A stretch of 15,429 bases of DNA from an uncultured Prevotella sp. (lineage in GTDB: Bacteria; Bacteroidota; Bacteroidia; Bacteroidales; Bacteroidaceae): the NCBI GenBank assembly GCA_934230965.1, contig CAKQFW010000025.1, positions 1-15,429 of the forward strand, written 5' to 3'. Of this stretch, positions 1 through 7,096 are shown in pieces; positions within the stretch are counted from its first letter, which is position 1; each line of letters starts with the position of its first letter. Under the pieces are notes generated by a model that searched no databases, had not been told where the DNA came from, and saw nothing but the letters and a program-made list of their open reading frames with translations. Both the position numbers and the translations under genes were made by a program.

Positions 1-1
1 G

Positions 2-541
2 CATTATATTTGGTCTGTGTTTCACGATATTCAAGGCTTGATAAATCTTTTTGGTAGTGATGAACGTTTTGTCGCTAAAATCGACTCTGTTTTTACCATT
101 CCTTCAACGGTGCATCCCGCATGGTATGGTGGAATGATACACGAGATGAAGGAAATGCAATTGGCTAATATGGGTCAGTACGCCCATGGTAATCAGCCCA
201 TTCAACATTTGCCATATCTATATTGTTATGCAGGCCAACCGTGGAAGACGCAATACTGGGTACGCCAAATAATGAACCGTCTTTACAATAGTTCACCACA
301 AGGCTTTCCTGGCGATGAAGACCAAGGAGGCATGTCGTCTTGGTATGTATTAAGTGCCTTAGGATTGTATGCTGTAACCCCTGGTACCGACCAGTATGTA
401 GTGGGCAGCCCTCTGTTTAACAAAGTTACGTTGACGATGGAAAACGGTCGTAAATTTGTGATTGAAGCTCACAATAATTCTGCCGACAACGTATACATTC
501 AAAGTGCAACCCTTAATGGCATTTCGTTAGAACGCAACTAA
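2..541 (+). CDS. GH92 family alpha-mannosidase, C-terminal part (5' end outside window, premature stop)
   Basis: This is the 3' end of a gene running in from the left; the frame is open from base 2. The translation has hallmarks of the C-terminal catalytic region of GH92 exo-alpha-mannosidases, calcium-dependent secreted or surface enzymes that trim mannose from N-glycans and yeast mannan. Seen here are the HYIWSVFHDIQGLINLFG stretch, the HGNQPIQHLPYLY segment, GFPGDEDQGGMSSWYVLSALGLY with the acidic GDEDQG motif, and VTPGTDQYVVGSPLF, followed by a beta-strand-rich tail. Translation stops at TAA 539-541 after LNGISLERN, but the same frame goes on for 40 codons with the usual family ending (see next feature). 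The family call is strong. Whether the shortened protein folds is unknown. Confidence 0.9.
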   Translation, partial: HYIWSVFHDIQGLINLFGSDERFVAKIDSVFTIPSTVHPAWYGGMIHEMKEMQLANMGQYAHGNQPIQHLPYLYCYAGQPWKTQYWVRQIMNRLYNSSPQGFPGDEDQGGMSSWYVLSALGLYAVTPGTDQYVVGSPLFNKVTLTMENGRKFVIEAHNNSADNVYIQSATLNGISLERN

Positions 542-664
542 ATCACCTATTCAAACATAACTGCCGGTGGACATCTCGTTTTCAAAATGGGGGCGCAACC
601 TGCGTTGCACCGGTGGACAGAAAAAGCGGCGGCTCCCTTTTCGTTGTCAAAAATAAACTATTAG
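542..664 (+). pseudogene. Untranslated in-frame remainder of the GH92 C-terminus
   Basis: Directly after the TAA, in the same frame, lie 40 codons reading ITYSNITAGGHLVFKMG and then a stretch ending APFSLSKINY before TAG at 662-664. The GG-x-L-x-F-x-MG pattern and the PFS ending match how GH92 proteins normally finish. The family usually has Tyr at or near the interrupted position (NY-[IL]-T), so a single base change from TAT or TAC to TAA explains the break. Recoding is unlikely because TAA serves as an ordinary stop for other genes in the window. A sequencing error cannot be excluded. Confidence 0.75.
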
Positions 665-712
665 GTTCGTATTAATCAAAAAAACAACCATCTTGTTTAT
701 TAAGTTATGTAT

Positions 713-761
713 CAGAAAAGCTTCATACATTTTGCTTCCTGTGCTGTATGAAGCTTTTCTG
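713..761 (+). terminator. Candidate terminator hairpin after the GH92 gene
   Basis: A perfect inverted repeat: the arm CAGAAAAGCTTCATACA (713-729) pairs with 745-761 over 17 bp around a 15-nt loop. It lies about 50 nt past the GH92 frame end and well before the sigma factor promoter. The T run falls inside the 3' arm rather than after it, so this is not a textbook intrinsic terminator. Transcript end or 3' stabiliser is the likeliest role. Confidence 0.6.
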
Positions 762-789
762 TTAAAAAACAACCAAAAAGCCTCTTTTT

Positions 790-822
790 AGAACCAAACC
801 CTGTTTCTTGGTTCTATTTTAA
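790..822 (+). terminator. Second, weaker terminator-like hairpin
   Basis: AGAACCAA (790-797) pairs perfectly with TTGGTTCT (808-815) around a 10-nt loop. A T-rich tract (ATTTTAATTC and onward) follows, as in an intrinsic terminator. It would back up the 713-761 hairpin and insulate the sigma gene from upstream transcription. Function is inferred from shape only. Confidence 0.4.
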
Positions 823-866
823 TTCTTTTCGGTTCAATTTTTACTTTCCTTCTGTATGCTTTGCGC

Positions 867-874
867 TACTTTTG
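867..874 (+). promoter_or_regulatory. Bacteroidetes -7 promoter box for the ECF sigma gene
   Basis: TACTTTTG is an exact match to the Bacteroidetes primary-sigma -7 element TAnnTTTG and is followed by C. It lies 26 nt upstream of the ATG at 901. I see no clear TTG at the -33 position, so the upstream half is weak. The box overlaps the longer reading frame that opens at 856, which argues for the 901 start. Confidence 0.5.
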
Positions 875-900
875 CAACATCAACAACATCGTTTACCGAA

Positions 901-1392
901 ATGAAAATAACCGAATTGTACAAAACCTATTTTACACAGCTGGCAGAGGCTGCGTGTCGTTGGGTGCCTATGGAGGATGCCCGCGATATTACCCAAGATG
1001 TATTCTTGATATTATGGGAGAGACGCGAAGAACTGTCCGATTTAACCGATATATATGCTTATGCCTATGCTGCTGTGCGTAATCGCTGTCTTGATCGATT
1101 GCGTCATGAAGCTTACATACGCGAATACACCAATCGGGCATGGGCGTTGATAGTAGATACTATTAACATGGAGACCCCCACCAATTATATTTATTTTAAA
1201 GAAACACAACGTACCATAGCTCGTGCTGTTGATCGGTTGCCACGACGCTGCCGACAGGTGTTTATGCTGAGCCGGGAGCAAGGAATGAGGTATAATAATA
1301 TTGCTGATACGTTGGGCATCTCTGTAAATACTGTAGAAAACCATATCTCGTTGGCCTTAGCTCGCCTTCGGCAGGCTCTCTTGGTAGCCTGA
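901..1392 (+). CDS. ECF-type RNA polymerase sigma-70 factor (Bacteroidetes FecI-like)
   Basis: A 163-residue extracytoplasmic-function sigma factor, a normal length for the family. Region 2 spans about residues 4-70, with EDARDITQDVFLILWERR (the -10 recognition and core-binding helix) and an arginine-rich NRCLDRLRHEAY segment. Region 4 spans about 110-160, with LPRRCRQVFMLSREQG, then the helix-turn-helix YNNIADTLGISVNTVENHIS and ALARLRQAL. In Bacteroidetes such factors are usually paired with a FecR-type anti-sigma and TonB-dependent SusC/D genes and switch on glycan uptake. None follows here; the next gene is a hydrolase 273 nt away. An in-frame ATG at 856 exists, but the -7 box at 867-874 and the poor extra residues favour 901. 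There is no Shine-Dalgarno site, as expected for the phylum. Confidence 0.9.
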   Translation: MKITELYKTYFTQLAEAACRWVPMEDARDITQDVFLILWERREELSDLTDIYAYAYAAVRNRCLDRLRHEAYIREYTNRAWALIVDTINMETPTNYIYFKETQRTIARAVDRLPRRCRQVFMLSREQGMRYNNIADTLGISVNTVENHISLALARLRQALLVA

Positions 1393-1665
1393 TGCATTGG
1401 TGCCTTTCTGCAGTAATAGGTAAACTGATATGTTGATGTAAAGGGGTTATGAAAATCAAAAAAACTATCATCATAATAATGATAGAGCAATGTTGAAAAA
1501 GCACACTAATTATATAATAAAATGAGTAGGCAGCACGTTTTATATACAGCGTGCCTCAATATGTGCGAGTAGCAGTATATGCCTATCTTGTGGTGTGGTT
1601 TCAACCCAACCCAAGTTGAATAATTATAATAAATAACCATTAACAAACAATTTCTTATTTTGATT

Positions 1666-3057
1666 ATGATGAAAAAGGCTTTCGCTTCCATCGCGCTCTT
1701 GCTGGCATGTACAATAGGAGCCGAGGCGCAACAGGTGGCACCTTTTAAAAAGGGCGACCGTGTAACGTTTGTAGGGAATAGTATTACTGATGGTGGGCAC
1801 TATCACTCGTACATTTGGCTCTACTATATGACGCATTTTCCTATGGAACGAATGTGGATGGCCAATTGTGGTATTGGTGGTGATACAGGACAGGAGATAC
1901 TGAACCGTCTTGATTATGACGTGTTTTCAAAACGCCCCACCGTGCTAACGCTCACTTTCGGCATGAATGATAGTGGCTATTTTGAGTATAATGGCGACCA
2001 TCCAGAAAAGTTTGCTGCTGAGAAATATGCTCAGGCTAAACATAACTTCTCTCTGATAGAGCAACGACTTAAGGGCCTTACTGATACACGTATTGTGATG
2101 GTGGGAACATCGCCTTACGATCAAACCTCAACGTTTAATGATAATGTGTTTAAAAACAAAAACAACACAATAGGAAAGATTGTAGCGTTGCAAGACTCTG
2201 TTGCTAAGGCCAATCGCTGGGAGATGGTAGATTTTTGGGCTCCAATGAATAAGATAAATGCCGATAATCAGGCAAAAGACCCTAAGTTTACTATCAATGG
2301 TAGTGATCGTATTCATCCCGACAATGATGGCCACCTGGTGATGGCCTACGAGTTTTTGAAAGCACAAGGCATGGCGGGTAAATATGTGGCCGATGTGGTG
2401 GTAGATGCCAAGGCTCGCAAAGTGTTACGAAGCGGCAACTGCACGGTAAGCAATGTGAAAAATAACCGCGGTATTGTTACTTTCGACTATCTTGCCAACT
2501 CGCTGCCTTACCCCATCGATACCATTGCACGTGGTTGGGAGTTTCATCGTCAGCAGAAGGCTGCTCTAAAGGTTATTCCACAGTTTATGCAGGAAATGGA
2601 TAATGAGGCCTTCTGTGTAAAGGGGCTGAAAGGCAATTATAGCCTTGAGATTGATGATGTGATGATTGACACCCTTAGTGCAACTCAGTTGGCAGAAGGC
2701 ATCAACCTGGCCACTTACGATCATACCCCGCAATATGTGCAGGCCAAAGCTGTGATGGAACTGAATGAAATGCGTTGGGAGATAGAACGCCAGTTTCGCG
2801 ACTATGGTTGGTTACAGTACAACTTCTTTATGAAGCATGGTATGTTAGAACAGAACGACCATAAAGCAGCACAAACCTTTCTTAACAACAACCCTAATGA
2901 TGTGTGGGTACACTCGAAAGCCAATCTTTACGACCGCATGATACATCGTGAGGTGCGCGAGGCCATGAACAAGCAAATGGATGTGCTCGTTGATAAGATA
3001 TATGATATTAATAAGCCTGTGAGCCATCGCATTACGCTCACGCCAGTAAAATTGTAA
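1666..3057 (+). CDS. Secreted SGNH/GDSL-family hydrolase with large C-terminal extension
   Basis: A 463-residue predicted secreted esterase. Residues 1 to about 21 form a signal peptide (MMKK, a hydrophobic core, then AEAQ). The SGNH blocks are visible: block I VGNSITDGG with nucleophile Ser39, block II glycine in CGIGGDTG near residue 72, block III GMND with Asn101, and block V SDRIHPDNDGH giving Asp214 and His217 of the triad. The SGNH fold should end near residue 240. The last 220 residues, rich in charged helices such as NEMRWEIERQFRDYGW, have no fold I can name. Such proteins in Bacteroidales commonly deacylate glycans; the actual substrate is unknown. A TTG could add two residues, but the double ATG at 1666/1669 is the natural start. 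The gene sits with another esterase and a lipoprotein in the same orientation. Confidence 0.85.
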   Translation: MMKKAFASIALLLACTIGAEAQQVAPFKKGDRVTFVGNSITDGGHYHSYIWLYYMTHFPMERMWMANCGIGGDTGQEILNRLDYDVFSKRPTVLTLTFGMNDSGYFEYNGDHPEKFAAEKYAQAKHNFSLIEQRLKGLTDTRIVMVGTSPYDQTSTFNDNVFKNKNNTIGKIVALQDSVAKANRWEMVDFWAPMNKINADNQAKDPKFTINGSDRIHPDNDGHLVMAYEFLKAQGMAGKYVADVVVDAKARKVLRSGNCTVSNVKNNRGIVTFDYLANSLPYPIDTIARGWEFHRQQKAALKVIPQFMQEMDNEAFCVKGLKGNYSLEIDDVMIDTLSATQLAEGINLATYDHTPQYVQAKAVMELNEMRWEIERQFRDYGWLQYNFFMKHGMLEQNDHKAAQTFLNNNPNDVWVHSKANLYDRMIHREVREAMNKQMDVLVDKIYDINKPVSHRITLTPVKL

Positions 3058-3159
3058 AGTTGGCTTGTAGGGGGCTTTCATAAAACACACAGGGGGTTTG
3101 GTACGCTTGCTCACATATAATATACGAATATTGTTTAATATATATAAAATGCATAAGAA

Positions 3160-3960
3160 ATGAAAAAAATGTTATTCTTTTTTCTGCTTCTGACAATCAC
3201 ATTGGTTGCCAAGGCAGGACGTACCGAAACCATCAAGGTGTTTAGCCCTTCAATGAATCGCAACATCGATGTTACTGTTACTTATCCCACCAACAACAAG
3301 AAGGCATGCCCCGTGGTGTATCTGCTGCATGGCGCCTTTGGTAATAACAATTCGTGGGTGGAGATAAAGCCCAACTTGGCTGACATTGCTGATAGCCTAC
3401 ACATGATTTTTGTTACCCCCAGCGTTAACAATTCATGGTATTTTGATAGCCCTCAGCATAAAGACGTGCGCTTTGAAACCTTTATGAGCAGCGAACTCAT
3501 ACAGTATGTTGATAGCCACTATCGCACCATAGCCGACCGCATGCACCGTGCCATCACGGGCTTGAGCATGGGCGGACACGGAGCCCTTCACACCGCTATG
3601 CGTCATAAAGATGTGTTTGGCGCTGCTGGCAGCACCAGCGGAGGTGTAGACATACGTCCGTTCCCCCAGAACTGGAACATCAAGGACGAACTGGGTGAGA
3701 TGGCTGTCAACAAGCAAGTGTGGGACGAGCACACCGTGGTAAACAATATCTCGCGCATAGAGAATGGCGACCTGGCCCTTATTATTGATTGTGGCGAGGC
3801 CGACTTCTTTCTTGAGGTGAATAAAGATTTACATAAACGCTTGTTGGGTCGTGGCATTGATCACGACTTTATCACACGCCCCGGTGCTCATAATAAGCAG
3901 TATTGGGCCAACTCTATCGATTATCAGTTGCTCTTCTTTAAAAAATTCTTCAGTAAATAA
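3160..3960 (+). CDS. Secreted alpha/beta-hydrolase esterase (CE1 / esterase D-like)
   Basis: A 266-residue protein with a signal peptide (MKKMLFFFLLLTITLVAKAG). It has the esterase-D/feruloyl-acetyl esterase layout: oxyanion strand VVYLLHGAFG near 52-61, nucleophile elbow TGLSMGGHGA with Ser136, acid in CGEADFF (probably Asp215), and catalytic His244 in RPGAHNKQYW. The length is typical for a single-domain member. The family hydrolyses esters on carbohydrates (acetyl, feruloyl), and also contains S-formylglutathione hydrolases and mycolyltransferases; the signal peptide favours a periplasmic or surface carbohydrate esterase. It starts 102 nt after the SGNH gene with no clear promoter between, so co-transcription is likely. 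Substrate cannot be read from sequence. Confidence 0.88.
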   Translation: MKKMLFFFLLLTITLVAKAGRTETIKVFSPSMNRNIDVTVTYPTNNKKACPVVYLLHGAFGNNNSWVEIKPNLADIADSLHMIFVTPSVNNSWYFDSPQHKDVRFETFMSSELIQYVDSHYRTIADRMHRAITGLSMGGHGALHTAMRHKDVFGAAGSTSGGVDIRPFPQNWNIKDELGEMAVNKQVWDEHTVVNNISRIENGDLALIIDCGEADFFLEVNKDLHKRLLGRGIDHDFITRPGAHNKQYWANSIDYQLLFFKKFFSK

Positions 3961-3986
3961 CGGGTATTAATGTAAATGAAGAGATA

Positions 3987-4028
3987 CAGGTAACAGGTGG
4001 GAAGTCTTGACTTCTCGCTTGTTACTTG
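3987..4028 (+). promoter_or_regulatory. Long GU-rich RNA hairpin between esterase and lipoprotein genes
   Basis: Bases 3987-4006 pair with 4009-4028 over 20 consecutive positions when G-U pairs are allowed (four wobbles, at 3989/4026, 3996/4019, 3998/4017 and 4000/4015). Only TT lies between the arms, so the real loop is CTTG. The wobbles become A-C mismatches on the other strand, so the structure belongs to the + strand transcript. No T run follows, so it looks more like a processing or mRNA-stabilising element, or an atypical terminator, than a classical one. Confidence 0.5.
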
Positions 4029-4080
4029 CTATCAACGAAATGTCATAGGTATACCTAAATAAACACTTTTTTCTTTCTTT

Positions 4081-6156
4081 ATGCATAAATCTTTTTTTTA
4101 TTCTTCACGATTCATATCCTTGGCTGTTGTTGCTATTGTTGTGGCAACTATGGTCTCGTGTTATAAAATAACGTTGTTACAGCAAAGTCATAAAACGGTT
4201 CGCGGTGGGGTCATTACGGGCAAAATGGTGGTGAAAGGCACTAATACGAACGATAATGGCGAGGTAAAACATATCTACGGACTGTTTGGCGTGCGCGTAC
4301 CTATTGGTTGGGAGGTTGATGGTAGCATAGTGATGACACAAGTGCCGAAATCTACTACCGACCTTGGTGATGACGAATATAATAGTGTTATCAAACGCCA
4401 ACTGGTGTTCAATCAGCAGTATACCGATTTGCTAAATACCGATTATCCGAAAGACGGATATACATGGGTGGGCTATGCTACAAAAACCGATTTTAAAAGT
4501 ATGTTCAACAACAAAAATCGTTCGTTGGACGTCGACTCTATTTATGTAACATTTGAGATTGCTACAGCTGAAGATAAAACAGGCGTTTACTATCTCGACT
4601 ATGTAGCAGGACAGATAAATGCTGACCAGCTGAACAATATAGGCGTGTCTGATCGCGACTGGAATACACGTGTAGCAACTTTTGCTGGTAACAATATTAA
4701 CAACGTTTATTATACCGACACGCGGGTAGTGGTTACTAATGCTGATGGTTCTTACGATTATACTAATGACGAATATGCCAAACCTTCTGAATGGCAACTT
4801 GAACCGATGCCTAATAGTACTGCCTTGGCCACTGTTAGTGCGTATAAAGATTGTAAATATAATGCGTTGTTTACACGTACACGTGGATGGAATGGTGGCG
4901 ATGGTGTGCTGACCGTTGGTTTGCCTAATGGCGATGTGTTTTGGACCTTTAACGACAGCTTCTATGGCGTGGTTGATGCAAAGAAACGTGCACGTGGTAG
5001 CAGTAGTTTCCCTCGCAATAGTATCATGGTGCAAAAAGCACACGATGGGGTGCTGGGTGAGACAGATGCTGACCTTGTGTGGTTGGCTGATTATGTAAAC
5101 TGGAAGAAACCGCAGGAAGATCGTTACTTCCATGCTCGCACACATCTGCGCCATCCTGAAGGCGAGAAAACAGATGCCGAGATTGCTGCTGGCGATATTG
5201 ATCAAGGTATGGTATATTGGAGTGGTGATGGTACCATATATGATGGAAAACTGCAAATGATATGGATAGGTACACAATCGTCCGAGCTGCGTAATACTGG
5301 TACGGCTTTAGCTACCTATAGCCTTACGGGTAGCGAGCCTAAGGGCTATTATCTAGACGAGATTCCCGACTATTTACCTAAGGCAGGTAACTATCTGCAC
5401 CTTGAGCGTGTGAATCATAATGTAAATAGCAACTCGGTGTCGTATGGTTCTACTCTGTGGGAAGATGAAGACGGCCATACCTATCTGTATGCTGCCAACA
5501 GCACTGATATGGTAGTGGCTCGCACCGCAACACATGACCTGTATAGTGCATGGCAGTATTATGTAAAGAATACAGATGGCACCTGGATGTGGCAAGACAA
5601 TTATCCAGATGCTACAACGATGAAACGCTCTAATGTAGTGACAGCAAAAGATGGAGCAATCATGTTGCCATGGGTGTTTAAAAAAGGCGATTGGTATTTT
5701 ATGACATCGCAAGCCCCCGTCTTCAGTCCGAATGTTTATATCTATCGCTCAAAGTATCCATGGGGGCCTTTTGATGAGCGCAAGCTGCTGTTCCGCTTGC
5801 CCGATAAGTTGGATAAGTTAGGCTCTACAAAGTATCACTGGTTATATATGGTAAACCTACATCCTGCATTGTCGCGTGAGGGCGAATTGGTGTTCTCTAC
5901 TAACTCTGATGCCGATAGTTTCTGGGATAATTTTAATGAAGAAGGTAGTGCAGATTTCTATCGCCCATTCTTCTACCGTGTATTTGGTTGGGAAACTCTT
6001 TATCCTGATATGGTAGACACTGGTATTGATAATGGGAGAGAAACGCATGTATCATCAAGAAAGAGCAATACTGTATATAATCTTTATGGTATGCCCGTAA
6101 ATAAGCCAACACATGGTATATATATAATAAACGGAAAGAAGGTTTTCGTGAAATAG
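4081..6156 (+). CDS. Large predicted surface lipoprotein, DUF5005-like, probable beta-propeller
   Basis: A 691-residue protein of unknown function. The N-terminus is a lipoprotein signal: a hydrophobic core, then VVATMVSC with Cys27 as the probable lipid site. Residues about 35-240 form a beta-rich N-terminal domain. Residues about 250-640 have the repeating aromatic strand pattern of a propeller-type glycan-active or glycan-binding domain: TRTRGWNGGDG, LPNGDVFWTFNDSFYG, SGDGTIYDGKLQMIWIG, YGSTLWEDEDGHTYLYA, YIYRSKYPWGPF, LHPALS. I associate this pattern with the Bacteroidetes DUF5005 group, from memory and not searched. The last 27 residues (YNLYGMPVNKPTHGIYIING then KKVFVK) resemble the short C-terminal tag of many secreted Prevotella proteins and type IX secretion sorting domains. 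It follows the esterase by 120 nt and may present or cut the same glycan. No catalytic residues can be assigned. Confidence 0.75.
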   Translation: MHKSFFYSSRFISLAVVAIVVATMVSCYKITLLQQSHKTVRGGVITGKMVVKGTNTNDNGEVKHIYGLFGVRVPIGWEVDGSIVMTQVPKSTTDLGDDEYNSVIKRQLVFNQQYTDLLNTDYPKDGYTWVGYATKTDFKSMFNNKNRSLDVDSIYVTFEIATAEDKTGVYYLDYVAGQINADQLNNIGVSDRDWNTRVATFAGNNINNVYYTDTRVVVTNADGSYDYTNDEYAKPSEWQLEPMPNSTALATVSAYKDCKYNALFTRTRGWNGGDGVLTVGLPNGDVFWTFNDSFYGVVDAKKRARGSSSFPRNSIMVQKAHDGVLGETDADLVWLADYVNWKKPQEDRYFHARTHLRHPEGEKTDAEIAAGDIDQGMVYWSGDGTIYDGKLQMIWIGTQSSELRNTGTALATYSLTGSEPKGYYLDEIPDYLPKAGNYLHLERVNHNVNSNSVSYGSTLWEDEDGHTYLYAANSTDMVVARTATHDLYSAWQYYVKNTDGTWMWQDNYPDATTMKRSNVVTAKDGAIMLPWVFKKGDWYFMTSQAPVFSPNVYIYRSKYPWGPFDERKLLFRLPDKLDKLGSTKYHWLYMVNLHPALSREGELVFSTNSDADSFWDNFNEEGSADFYRPFFYRVFGWETLYPDMVDTGIDNGRETHVSSRKSNTVYNLYGMPVNKPTHGIYIINGKKVFVK

Positions 6157-6196
6157 CCTAAGTGGAGGCTGTTGATAGCCAGTTCCCTTCTTAGGC
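6156..6196 (+). terminator. First of two tandem hairpins after the lipoprotein gene
   Basis: GCCTAAG (6156-6162) pairs with CTTAGGC (6190-6196), with a nested GGCT/AGCC stem (6167-6170/6177-6180). The hairpin begins at the last base of the stop codon. It probably helps terminate or protect the + strand message together with the stronger hairpin downstream. Confidence 0.4.
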
Positions 6197-6214
6197 TGAA
6201 TCGCTGAATCATTA

Positions 6215-6263
6215 AAAAGCCCATATCCATTGTGCTTCTGTAGCACGGGATATGGGCTTTTCC
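6215..6263. terminator. Bidirectional intrinsic terminator between convergent genes
   Basis: AAAAGCCCATATCC (6215-6228) pairs perfectly with 6248-6261 (14 bp), and the apical part forms a second stem, GTGCT/AGCAC (6232-6236/6242-6246). T runs flank the stem on both strands (GGGCTTTTCC on +, GGGCTTTTTAAT on -). It is placed between the + strand lipoprotein gene and the - strand nitroreductase gene, as expected for a shared terminator. Confidence 0.85.
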
Positions 6264-6283
6264 TTGTATATACGTTTTGTATA

Positions 6284-6348
6284 AATCTTTTACTTTACGA
6301 AGCCTCTCTTTTTTACTTCGACCAGCCTTTCTTTTATTTCAAGAAACC
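6284..6348 (-). repeat. Degenerate tandem repeat of the nitroreductase 3' end
   Basis: Read on the - strand, three successive units start with GGY-T and end near RTAAAARA: 6348-6328, 6327-6305 and 6304-6284. In its own frame each reads Gly-(Phe/Trp)-x-Lys-stop: GGT TTC TTG AAA TAA, GGC TGG TCG AAG TAA, GGC TTC GTA AAG TAA. The first unit is the real gene end. This could be slipped-strand duplication that later diverged. Confidence 0.4.
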
Positions 6349-7074
6349 TTGGCGGCGTAGGGCCTTTAGCATGCCTTCTGACATGGCTTCGTTGTCTCGG
6401 CGTGTGTATCGGCAGTCGGTAAACACTTGGGCCAGCGTTTCTTTGTGGTTGATGGCTACAAAGTGTAGGTTCTCTTCCAGCTGTTCTTTGTAGGCGTAGG
6501 CACGGTCGATGGCGTGGGTGTCGTAGTCGTGATATACGTCGGTGTGCAAGATGCTCGATAGTGGCAAACGGTCGGTCAGCGGTGGCTGCTCGTCGGGCCA
6601 TCCTAAGGTGATGGTGGCCACGGGAAACACCAGCTGTGGCAGTTGCAGCACGTCGATAATGGCGTCGGGCATATATACGGTGGTGCCCAAGAAGCAGCAA
6701 CCCAAGCCTTGCTCTTCAGCCAGATTGCAGAACGTTTGGCAGAACAGTAGCGCGTCGGTGGCCGCGTTCATGAACGACAGAAAATTGTCGTAGCCAGGGT
6801 CGGCCTTACGTTGCTCGGCCCACAGCGTGGTGCGGCGGAAGTCGGCGCAGAAGGTGAGCACCACAGGGGCGTCGGTCACCATTGGCTGGTTAAAGTGTGC
6901 GGGGGCCAGCTGCTCCTTCACCTCGGCGCTACGTGTGGCCACCACGCTGTATAGCTGCAGGTTACCCATGGTTTGAGTGCGCTCGGCCTCTTCTAACAGT
7001 TGCTTCAGCAGGGCGTTGTCTACGTCGCGCTTCTGATATTTTCTGATGCTTCGTCTTGTCTTTATCGTTTCCAT
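6334..7074 (-). CDS. Nitroreductase-family FMN-dependent NAD(P)H oxidoreductase (NfsA/FRP-like)
   Basis: A 246-residue cytoplasmic flavoenzyme that reduces nitroaromatics, quinones or flavins with NAD(P)H. Family signs are the FMN-binding RRSIRKY near the N-terminus, MGNLQLYSVVATRS, NAATDALLFCQTFCNLAEEQGLGCCFLGTTVY, the strand VFPVATITLGWP, and the C-terminal YTRRDNEAMSEGMLKALRRQGF that is usual for this group. Length is normal. The start is ATG at 7074 in an A-rich context; an upstream TTG at 7107 would add 11 residues that look non-native and run into a repeat element. It is separated from the TPM gene by 242 nt containing an inverted repeat, so it may be transcribed separately, though no clear promoter is visible. 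The stop codon is followed by odd repeats of the terminal codons. Confidence 0.9.
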   Translation of the reverse strand: METIKTRRSIRKYQKRDVDNALLKQLLEEAERTQTMGNLQLYSVVATRSAEVKEQLAPAHFNQPMVTDAPVVLTFCADFRRTTLWAEQRKADPGYDNFLSFMNAATDALLFCQTFCNLAEEQGLGCCFLGTTVYMPDAIIDVLQLPQLVFPVATITLGWPDEQPPLTDRLPLSSILHTDVYHDYDTHAIDRAYAYKEQLEENLHFVAINHKETLAQVFTDCRYTRRDNEAMSEGMLKALRRQGFLK

Positions 7075-7096
7075 ATTGTTTCTTTTTTCTTTATTG

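Noticed and set aside
856..900. Longer start for the sigma factor at ATG 856
   Set aside because: An exact TAnnTTTG -7 box lies at 867-874, inside this extension, and family members begin close to the 901 start.
1449..1496. 15-codon frame MKIKKTIIIIMIEQC after the sigma gene
   Set aside because: It is very short, with simple AT-rich codons and no conserved context; it could be chance. It does not resemble the start of an anti-sigma factor.
1529..1555. Possible hairpin after the sigma gene (GCACG/CGTGC)
   Set aside because: It has only 5 bp of stem with a 12-nt loop and no T run, too weak to call a terminator.
4432..5277. 281-codon open frame on the - strand, opposite the lipoprotein gene
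   Set aside because: It is antisense to a well-supported reading frame, with Ile/His/Cys-rich composition typical of a shadow frame and no start context.
6290..6700. 136-codon - strand frame overlapping the nitroreductase 3' end
   Set aside because: Most of it is an Arg/His-rich shadow of the real gene. Its protein-like end (EIKERLVEVKKRGFVK) comes from the tandem repeats beyond the stop codon.
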